In this document: positions 58,228 to 64,000 of the stretch, one piece after another
How the letters are laid out: each line of letters begins with the position of its first letter
Numbering within the stretch: the stretch's first letter is position 1
Assembly: GCA_964424555.1 (NCBI GenBank)
Contig: CAYRIX010000005.1
Span: 1-64,000, forward strand
DNA length: 64,000 bases
Origin: UMGS172 sp964424555
GTDB lineage: Bacteria > Bacillota > Clostridia > Oscillospirales > Acutalibacteraceae
Direction: 5' to 3'
Notes under the pieces: model-generated
What the model was told of the DNA's origin: nothing
The model's input: only the letters and a program-made list of their open reading frames with translations
Database searches by the model: none
Program-made: the position numbers and the translations under genes

Positions 58228-59900
58228 CCATTGCGGTTTTAACCGACCTTCATTGTGACGGCTCACCCCGTCAGTATGCCAATATGCGCCGTTCGTTGCG
58301 TGTTTTGAAGTCCAAAGCGACCGACGGCATCGATGTGCTTTTGATGGCGGGCGATTATACCTTTACGGGTCAAGAGAACGATGCGGTCAGTTTCAGAAAC
58401 GAACTAACCGCTTTTATTGACCCGAAGCGTACCGCTATTGTGCCTGCCTGCGGCAATCACGACACCTGCTGGAAGGGTTGCATGAGGGCCGACGGTTGGG
58501 ACAAGGTATGGAGTCCCGTGCTTAACAATTTAGCCGAAGACAGCGACGGTGAACACGGAAATTATCACATTGTTGTTGGTGGATACCATTTTTTGACCGT
58601 CGAGGCCGAGAGGTATAATCCCAACCTTTTTACAGATCACACCGCAAGCTGGTTGCATGATACGTTGACCGCTATCACTGCGGCCGACCCTGAACGTTAT
58701 GTGTTTGTTGCTACCCACGGTGCTGCAGAAAAGTCGGGTATTTACGGGGCTGATCCCAAACTTGACGGATACACCGCCGTATGGGGAAATTCACCAACGC
58801 TTTACGATATGCTTTGTGATTTCCCGCAGGCGGTACTGTTTACGGGCCACACGCATTATAGCTTGGAGAACGAGCGGTCTATTATGCAACGAGATTTCAC
58901 AGCTGTGAATGCAGGCGGTGTATCCGATATCGCAAGTATTTGGAAGACCGAAGCTAAAGGCTGGCTCAACTCGGATTTTGAACGTGACGGTTCGCAAGGC
59001 TTGTTGGTTACCGTCACAAACGGTGCAGTTAAAATGCAACGCATAGACTTTGTGTGTGACCGTGTTATAGGTGAGTGGCAGTTGCCCGCACCGTTGGCTG
59101 ACGGTACACACCTGCAGTGTTACCGAGATGACCGAGACCCAAAGACAGGTCCTGATTTCGATGAAAAAAGTGTAAAATTGACCTCTGTGGGACGTGGATT
59201 TACTTATATCGAGCATTCTGCCGCCAAATCACAAGCACAGATATTAGGTTATCACTATAAGCTCGTGAAGGACGGTCAGGAGAAGACTTTCAGCTTGTTT
59301 TCAGAATGGGAAAATGGTGCTGTGTTTTTGAAGCTTGTGCGGTTATCTTTACCGCAACCGCCGTTTGAGTTCACCGTTACGGCTGAGGATATCTGGGGCA
59401 ATAAGGGACGGCCGCTTGTTGTTACGGTGAATGATGTGGCAGTGGAACGCTATACCGTTGACCGTTTGCCTGATATCCTACAGAGCGTTACACAGGGTAC
59501 AATGTCGGACATTTCGGTGACTTTTGATAATATTACCGTTACGGGTGAGTCGCCTAAAGTAGGCCTGCTGTTTTCCTCAAACGGTGTGCCTGAAGACTAC
59601 AGCGAGGGCGAAAACGGTCTTATCGGTATTGATCTTTCTCAGGGAAAGATCACCTGCCATCCGTTTAATTCAGGTATAATTGTCCTGCGTCACCCTGCGC
59701 TTCAGTACGAAAATGCTCCACGAATTACGCTGAAGTTTTACGAGGATGAAAACGGAGGTATACGTCTTACCGTTGCGGCATCGCAAAAGCAGTTTGATAT
59801 AGAACTGCCCAACTTTTTCTTCTGGGCAAAAAGTCTTGATGATCTGTCAAGTGTTTATGCCGCTGTTTCTACACAGGATGTGACCGTTGAACTGCGTTAA
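58215..59900 (+). CDS. Large cytoplasmic metallophosphoesterase
   Basis: A 561-residue protein. The N-terminal 270 residues are a calcineurin-like phosphoesterase: TDLH (D11, H13), AGDYTF, ACGNHDTC, ATHGAAEKSG and FTGHTHYS supply the two-metal site. The C-terminal half is beta-rich and not recognised. There is no signal peptide, which is unusual since similar two-part enzymes are mostly secreted. Translation is coupled to gpsA. Substrate unknown. Confidence 0.88.
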   Translation: MAELTIAVLTDLHCDGSPRQYANMRRSLRVLKSKATDGIDVLLMAGDYTFTGQENDAVSFRNELTAFIDPKRTAIVPACGNHDTCWKGCMRADGWDKVWSPVLNNLAEDSDGEHGNYHIVVGGYHFLTVEAERYNPNLFTDHTASWLHDTLTAITAADPERYVFVATHGAAEKSGIYGADPKLDGYTAVWGNSPTLYDMLCDFPQAVLFTGHTHYSLENERSIMQRDFTAVNAGGVSDIASIWKTEAKGWLNSDFERDGSQGLLVTVTNGAVKMQRIDFVCDRVIGEWQLPAPLADGTHLQCYRDDRDPKTGPDFDEKSVKLTSVGRGFTYIEHSAAKSQAQILGYHYKLVKDGQEKTFSLFSEWENGAVFLKLVRLSLPQPPFEFTVTAEDIWGNKGRPLVVTVNDVAVERYTVDRLPDILQSVTQGTMSDISVTFDNITVTGESPKVGLLFSSNGVPEDYSEGENGLIGIDLSQGKITCHPFNSGIIVLRHPALQYENAPRITLKFYEDENGGIRLTVAASQKQFDIELPNFFFWAKSLDDLSSVYAAVSTQDVTVELR

Positions 59901-59923
59901 ACAATACCAAAGGAGCGACTGCA

Positions 59924-60310
59924 ATGCGTAAAGGACTGAAAATCCGCTTGCCGTATATTATCCTGACGATCATGTTACTCACGGTTGAAGTGTTAATTGG
60001 TGCATTTGTGCACGATGATTTTGTGCGGCCGTTTGTTGGTGATATGCTGGTGGCGGTGCTTTTATGCACAATGGGTAGAGTTGTGTTCCTAAAATGGCGT
60101 TGGTTACCGCTTGCGGTATTGCTGCTTGCCACCGTGGTCGAACTTTCACAGTTACTTGAACTCGACCGCTTGCTTGGGATTAAAGGCACCGTTTTGGGTA
60201 CGGCTTTAGGCTCAACCTTTGATGTTGCCGACCTTATCTGCTACACAGTTGGGTGTGGTATGTTCTTTGTCTGTGAGATAGGAATAAGAAGGTTTAAACC
60301 AAATAAATAA
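59924..60310 (+). CDS. DUF2809 membrane protein
   Basis: A 128-residue integral membrane protein with four helices (about 8-30, 36-55, 60-78, 98-118). FVRPFVGDMLVAVLLC and GTALGSTFDVADLICYTVG match the DUF2809 family; function unknown. AAAGGAG precedes the start, 23 bases after the phosphoesterase stop. Confidence 0.85.
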   Translation: MRKGLKIRLPYIILTIMLLTVEVLIGAFVHDDFVRPFVGDMLVAVLLCTMGRVVFLKWRWLPLAVLLLATVVELSQLLELDRLLGIKGTVLGTALGSTFDVADLICYTVGCGMFFVCEIGIRRFKPNK

Positions 60311-60334
60311 CAACAAAGATTAATTAATTTCCTA

Positions 60335-60363
60335 TAGACAAACGGTGTGGAATGTGCTACAAT
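60335..60363 (+). promoter_or_regulatory. Promoter of folT
   Basis: TAGACA and TACAAT with a 17-bp spacer, about 30 bases before the riboswitch. A small CGGTGT/ACACCG hairpin lies between at 60370-60385. Confidence 0.6.
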
Positions 60364-60393
60364 ACAAAGCGGTGTGAGAACACCGTAATTAAA

Positions 60394-60493
60394 ACAGAGT
60401 AGAAACCGATGCGTGAAGTGCCTCAAAGAACGGGGAGTTGTCTTGAGGACGAAGGGTCTTATGATCTGCGGTAGCGGTTTCGCATCCCGCTGT
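60394..60493 (+). ncRNA. Tetrahydrofolate (THF) riboswitch
   Basis: About 100 bases bounded by ACAG/CTGT, with GATGCG (60408-60413) able to pair with CGCATC (60481-60486). The internal blocks GAGTAGA, GCGTGAAGTG, GGAGTTGTC, GACGAAGGGTC, GATCTGCGGT and TTCGCATCC follow the order of conserved parts in the THF class. It lies directly before a folate transporter gene, the classical place for this riboswitch, so folate levels should control uptake. Identification is by eye against remembered consensus. Confidence 0.85.
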
Positions 60494-60507
60494 CATAGTA
60501 AGATAAA

Positions 60508-60547
60508 AAGCCTCTTATTATTTCAACGACGATGTAATAGGAGGTTT
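60508..60547 (+). promoter_or_regulatory. Ribosome-site sequestering stem (riboswitch expression platform)
   Basis: AAGCCTCTTATTA pairs over 13 bp (two wobbles) with TAATAGGAGGTTT, whose AGGAGG is the folT ribosome site. No T-run follows, so control is probably at translation start: folate binding would favour this closed form. Confidence 0.65.
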
Positions 60548-60551
60548 ATTT

Positions 60552-61079
60552 ATGCAAAAACAAAACAACACACAGTATATCCGTATGGTTGCTATTCTCG
60601 GCATCCTTTCGGCCGTTGCCGTAATCAGCTCGGGGGTATTCCCTATGGGCTTGACCGTGAGAATCGGAGAGTTTATCAAGCTTTCACCTGTCTTTTTGGC
60701 GGTGGCGCTGGCAGGCAGTATGTACGGCTGGTGGGCAGGAGCGTTGGTGGCATTTATTGCTGATTTTATGCAGGCTCTTGTTTCGGGACTTGGATTCTCA
60801 CCGCTCATATTGGCGGTGAACGTCCTTTGCGGTGCTTGTTTTGGGCTTTTATTGCATAACACTAAAAGCGTATTTAAGATCGTTTTATCGGTACTGCTTA
60901 CTCAGGTTATAGGCGGCCTTTGCTTAAATACCTTAGCCCTGCATTGGCAGTATGGAATGCCGATTTTCCCGACGATATATTGGCGTATGGTACAGACGGC
61001 TGTTATGATATTTGTTGAGACGGTTATGTTGATTCTTGTTATCAAAATCGCTGACCTGCCGAGAAGCTTGAAAAAATAA
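60552..61079 (+). CDS. folT: Folate ECF transporter S component
   Basis: A 175-residue membrane protein with about six helices. LGILSAVAVISSGVFPMGLTV, RIGEFIKLSPVFLAVALAG and GFSPLILAVNVLCG follow the folate-specific S component family. AGGAGG lies seven bases before the ATG. Folate specificity rests on the THF riboswitch upstream. The EcfAA'T module is not present in this window. Confidence 0.93.
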   Translation: MQKQNNTQYIRMVAILGILSAVAVISSGVFPMGLTVRIGEFIKLSPVFLAVALAGSMYGWWAGALVAFIADFMQALVSGLGFSPLILAVNVLCGACFGLLLHNTKSVFKIVLSVLLTQVIGGLCLNTLALHWQYGMPIFPTIYWRMVQTAVMIFVETVMLILVIKIADLPRSLKK

Positions 61080-61093
61080 TGCAGGGAAAGCAC

Positions 61094-61116
61094 AGGCTCC
61101 CTCTAAGAGGGAAGCA
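61094..61116. repeat. Fragment of the dispersed repeat
   Basis: GGCTCCCTC-TAAG-AGGGAAGC, a truncated version of the hairpin at the start of the 33625-33745 repeat. Confidence 0.5.
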
Positions 61117-61129
61117 AGAACAGAACAAC

Positions 61130-61168
61130 AACCCCGTAGTTATCGCAAGGACAACTACGGGGTTTGTG
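61130..61168. terminator. Terminator between folT and the Eis-like gene
   Basis: AACCCCGTAGTT and AACTACGGGGTT, perfect 12-bp stem, with a weak T-run (TGTGTTTT) to the right; it serves folT and perhaps the convergent gene. Confidence 0.7.
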
Positions 61169-61170
61169 TT

Positions 61171-62286
61171 TTAGTTAAGGTATGGACAGTAGATGGGGAT
61201 TGGGAGGATTGAGGCGGCGTCTCTGGTGAGATTCGGGCGGAAAGCGTTGTTGCCGCCGAAAAGGAAGTCGTAAACGTCGAGACCTTTTAGTGTGAAATCG
61301 GCGGTGCCGTCAAACTCGGTAACGTTGGGCAGACCGTTTTTCACCTCTATTTTCCATTTGCCGAAAATGTCAGAATCGACGGTGAATGAGCCGTCCATCG
61401 GTTGGTTTTTAAGCTTTATATTAAGAAAAAATTCAACCGTTTTCTTGAAATCGTATATTCTGAAATTGGCAGGCGGCCACATTTTGTAGCTTTCGGAATA
61501 CTTCAGGGCAACGCGCATTATTTGGTATTCGGTATCGGGCACGACGTAGCAAATAGTCGAGGTTTTTCGGTGCTCGAGGTAGGCCTTCATGGTCACGGCA
61601 AAATCGGAGAGGTCAAAAAGGTAAATATTCTTGATGTAATCAACCTGAACGATATAGCCGATGAACTCACCGTTTTTGAAAACTGCAAGGTTGGTACTGC
61701 CGTTGGACGGTAGGGCGAGCTTGTAAGCCTCAAACTCACGCTCAAAGTGGTACTGTGTTTTGTAAAGCTCGTAGGCATTTTGGAGTATTTGGTCGTTTTG
61801 CTCCAACAGATTTTCGAAGGTGATGACCGAAGTGTCGAGGTCGGGGTCGAAGAAACGGGCGTTGATATCAAACGAGCATTGCACACCGCATTTGTGGTAA
61901 CCGAAACGGCGGTAACGTGCCTCGTTGCCGTGGAAGTAGCTGAAAGCAAAGCCTTCCCGTGTATCCTCTTGGGCGGTGTGATTAAGTAGTGCTGACATAT
62001 AACCCTTCCCACGACAGGCTTCGTCAACGGCAATATTACCGCTACCGCAGACCTTTAGTGCCAAATCACCGTACTTCAAGGTAAGAGGATAGCTTGCCGC
62101 CATGCCAACTATTCTGCCGTTTTCCTTGATGCAATGATGTGCTCGCATTGCTTCATCGGTCGGTTGCATAATTCTCGGAAAAAGCTTTTGGAATGCCTTG
62201 GGGTCGTCCTTTTTAAATGCTCCGCTTAAAACCTCTAAGCATTCGTAGAAGTCGTCTTTGGTCATTCTCGTAAATACTTCTGCCAT
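61171..62286 (-). CDS. Eis-like GNAT acetyltransferase with SCP2-type C-terminal domain
   Basis: A 371-residue protein of the Eis/YitM-like group. GNAT motif A reads NIAVDEACRGKGYMSALL, then SYFHGNEARYRRFGYHKCG, a signature of this group; a second degenerate GNAT domain and a C-terminal SCP2 sterol-carrier-like domain (PMDGSFTVDSDIFGKWKIEV, TDFTLKGLD-like) follow, and the chain ends with a hydrophobic carboxylate as in Eis. ATG 62286 follows AAGGACGGTG. Substrates of such enzymes include aminoglycosides and lysine side chains; not predictable here. Confidence 0.9.
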   Translation of the reverse strand: MAEVFTRMTKDDFYECLEVLSGAFKKDDPKAFQKLFPRIMQPTDEAMRAHHCIKENGRIVGMAASYPLTLKYGDLALKVCGSGNIAVDEACRGKGYMSALLNHTAQEDTREGFAFSYFHGNEARYRRFGYHKCGVQCSFDINARFFDPDLDTSVITFENLLEQNDQILQNAYELYKTQYHFEREFEAYKLALPSNGSTNLAVFKNGEFIGYIVQVDYIKNIYLFDLSDFAVTMKAYLEHRKTSTICYVVPDTEYQIMRVALKYSESYKMWPPANFRIYDFKKTVEFFLNIKLKNQPMDGSFTVDSDIFGKWKIEVKNGLPNVTEFDGTADFTLKGLDVYDFLFGGNNAFRPNLTRDAASILPIPIYCPYLN

Positions 62287-62469
62287 ATTGAACACCGTCC
62301 TTTTTAGTTTATTTTATCGTATCATTTTCAACGGTTCAAGTCAATCCACAATGCGTGGATTTTCTTGAGTGAGGCACAACCGTCTGTGGACTTTTTATGG
62401 CAAAAGGGTATTCAATAATTTTGATGTGCATATATACTAAGAAAGAAAATAAAAGAAAGGGTGTTGTCA

Positions 62470-63396
62470 ATGCGTGTGTTTGATCTGCATTGCGACACCC
62501 TTTTTAAATTTTTTGAGGATGAAAGATATTCATTTGTTCAAAACAACGGGCACATAAGTGATTCGGCATTGGCGGATGGCGGCTACCTTGCACAATGCTT
62601 TGCGATATATCAACCGACCGATATCACGGGTGACAGCGGCTTTGAGTTTTTCAAAAAGCAATGCCAAACCTTTGAACGCATGGTGGCCCAAAGTCACAAC
62701 CTGGCGGTTGCGCGAACAAGGGCCGATGTTGAGCAAAACCGTTCACACGGCAAGGTTTCGGCTGTTTTGACGGTTGAAAACGCCGACTTTTTGCAGAATA
62801 GAATCCAACGGTTGGAAGCAGTCAAACAAAACGGGGTCAAGGTGTTGGGTCTTGTCCACAACGGTGAAAACTGCTTAGGATTGCCTCATTCGGCCGACGC
62901 TGAACTTAAAAAAATGCCTCTCAAAAGGTTTGGGCGTGAGGTGGTTGACGCGTTGAACAGTACCGATATTACTGTGGATGTGTCGCACCTGAACTTGGGC
63001 GGTTTTTATGACGTGGTAAGGCTTTCAAAAAAGCCGTTTGTTGCAACACATTCGGGTTGCCGAGCACTCTGTGAGCACTCGCGAAATCTTTACGACGACC
63101 AGATAAGATTGATTGCAAAGTCGGGCGGTGTTGTGGGTTGTGTTTTTTATTCTCACTTTTTAAACGGCACCAACCGCACCGCAGCCGCGGACATTATCCG
63201 CCATCTTGAACATCTGATAAAGGTCGGCGGAGAGGATGTGGCGGCGCTGGGTACCGATTTTGACGGTATGGAATGCGACCTCTTTATAAAGACAGCCGCA
63301 AAGATGCCCGAGCTTACCGAAAAACTTATAAAACGGTTCGGTTTTTTTGTGGCCGAGAAGATAGCATTCAAAAACGCAATGAGGATCATTATGTGA
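62470..63396 (+). CDS. Membrane dipeptidase-family metallopeptidase (M19)
   Basis: A 308-residue member of the renal dipeptidase family. FDLHCDT (H7, D9), TVENADF (Glu), DVSHLNLGGF, FVATHSGCRALCEHSRNL and GTDFDGME give the full dizinc site. It lacks a signal peptide. AAAGGGTG precedes ATG 62470; a GTG at 62461 is too near that site. It probably cleaves D- or L-dipeptides, and a CapA-type gene follows. Confidence 0.93.
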   Translation: MRVFDLHCDTLFKFFEDERYSFVQNNGHISDSALADGGYLAQCFAIYQPTDITGDSGFEFFKKQCQTFERMVAQSHNLAVARTRADVEQNRSHGKVSAVLTVENADFLQNRIQRLEAVKQNGVKVLGLVHNGENCLGLPHSADAELKKMPLKRFGREVVDALNSTDITVDVSHLNLGGFYDVVRLSKKPFVATHSGCRALCEHSRNLYDDQIRLIAKSGGVVGCVFYSHFLNGTNRTAAADIIRHLEHLIKVGGEDVAALGTDFDGMECDLFIKTAAKMPELTEKLIKRFGFFVAEKIAFKNAMRIIM

Positions 63397-63416
63397 CAAA
63401 ATCTGCAATATCCTTG

Positions 63417-63445
63417 TTGACAGTGCTAAGGTATAGTGCTAAAAT
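63417..63445 (+). promoter_or_regulatory. Promoter of the CapA-family gene
   Basis: Consensus TTGACA and TAAAAT with a 17-bp spacer, 30 bases before the ATG. Confidence 0.75.
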
Positions 63446-63474
63446 GAGCATAGCAAAGTGTGGGAGGATGTTTT

Positions 63475-64000
63475 ATGAAAATTTTGTTTGCAGCCGATAT
63501 GTCGTTCAACTATATTGAAAACGTTCCGACTGAGGATGACGCGAAAAAGGCGATGTGTCAGGCGGCCGAGCATTTCAAGTCGGCCGATTTTTCAATGCTC
63601 AACCTTGAAAATATCTTCGGTGACCGTGAAACTGGTACGCCGATAAAGAAGTCGGGTCCCAACCTCATTTCGGACGACCGATTTATCCGATATATCGAGG
63701 CTTTGAATCCCACCGCCGTCGGTTGTGCCAACAACCACACGGGCGATTTTATGGGTGAGCCGATGTTCCACACGCTCGATATGCTGCATGAGCGAGGTTA
63801 TGTTACCACCGGTGCAGGCAAGGATATTGATGAGGCCTACATACCCGTTAAATTTACCAAGGACGGCATAACCGTAAGCGTTTTGGCAGTTTGCGAAAAT
63901 GAATTCGGCGCTGCAACCAAAGAAACTTGTGGTTCGGCGGGATATTCCTTGGGCAGGGTGACGAAGTTTATTCAAACTGCGCTTAAAAACGGTGAAAGGC
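63475..64000 (+). CDS. CapA-family protein, N-terminal part (runs off the window)
   Basis: The first 175 residues of a protein resembling CapA/PgsA, the metallophosphatase-like family tied to poly-gamma-glutamate synthesis. MKILFAADMSFNY corresponds to the 'GDvm' start, LNLENIFGD and VGCANNHTGDFM to the next two metal motifs. No signal peptide or membrane helix at the N-terminus, unlike PgsA, so it belongs to the cytoplasmic subgroup. GGGAGGATG lies before the ATG. The C-terminus is outside the window. Confidence 0.85.
   Translation, partial: MKILFAADMSFNYIENVPTEDDAKKAMCQAAEHFKSADFSMLNLENIFGDRETGTPIKKSGPNLISDDRFIRYIEALNPTAVGCANNHTGDFMGEPMFHTLDMLHERGYVTTGAGKDIDEAYIPVKFTKDGITVSVLAVCENEFGAATKETCGSAGYSLGRVTKFIQTALKNGER

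Noticed and set aside
60413..60763. 116-residue frame beginning in the folT leader
   Set aside because: It covers the THF riboswitch and the out-of-frame start of folT; no ribosome site.

Overview
The window reads as chromosomal DNA of a low-to-mid GC Bacillota bacterium of class Clostridia, most like the Ruminococcaceae/Oscillospiraceae group of gut anaerobes. The grounds are the gene complement and order (DUF512 radical SAM - Der - PlsY - GpsA; FeoA-FeoA-FeoB-small Cys-rich protein; ThyX instead of ThyA; an ECF folate transporter behind a THF riboswitch), strong Shine-Dalgarno sites with several TTG starts, -35/-10 promoters with 17-bp spacers, and dispersed intergenic palindromic repeats of a kind common in that group. 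Taxonomy is inferred from content; no marker rRNA is present.

Layout. 1-5 kb: end of an unknown gene, a small unknown protein divergent from a LacI regulator, prfC, and a GNAT + unusual radical SAM pair. 5-12 kb: ilvE, then an amino-sugar pair (nagB and a phosphoglucosamine mutase carrying an N-terminal XRE DNA-binding domain), divergent from argG-argH. 12-16.6 kb: an anchored surface protein with Listeria-Bacteroides repeats, an alpha/beta hydrolase and an exported beta-propeller-like protein. 16.6-20.6 kb: ferrous iron uptake operon with three matching palindromic operator candidates. 20.6-22.1 kb: a tRNA-Arg(CCG) preceded by two decayed tandem tRNA-like copies and followed by a duplicated tRNA 3' end and an AT-rich islet. 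22-25.8 kb: glycerate kinase, ECF S component and LarA-family racemase, then an amidase-domain protein.

26-31 kb: an operon of two ABC half-transporters, both with a zinc-ribbon N-terminal region, around a DUF1854 protein. 31-36.5 kb: an N-acetyl-hexosamine catabolic locus (GH123-type glycosidase, NagB-like isomerase, NagA, remnant of a Gfo/Idh oxidoreductase) divergent from an AraC regulator. 36.5-38.5 kb: PRPP synthetase-like and PHP proteins. 38.7-46 kb: housekeeping run thyX-tmk-DJ-1-fthC-mltG-U32-class B PBP, then a thioesterase. 46-50.6 kb: HAD phosphatase/mutase and NagZ-like GH3 enzyme divergent from an orphan sugar-binding lipoprotein, then a tiny membrane protein. 50.8-60.3 kb: greA-lysS, yceD-rpmF, DUF512-der-plsY-gpsA-metallophosphoesterase-DUF2809. 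60.3-64 kb: THF riboswitch-folT, Eis-like acetyltransferase, M19 dipeptidase and the start of a CapA-family gene.

Themes that link the genes: amino-sugar salvage appears three times (nagB/HTH-GlmM, GH123/nagA/nagB-like, NagZ-like GH3); one-carbon/thymidylate metabolism appears twice (thyX-tmk-fthC and riboswitch-folT). No transposase, CRISPR array or prophage was seen. The most unusual items are the HTH-GlmM fusion with a palindrome just downstream of its promoter, the tRNA-Arg repeat/islet region, the zinc-ribbon ABC/DUF1854 operon, and the short-spaced radical SAM variant next to a GNAT enzyme.
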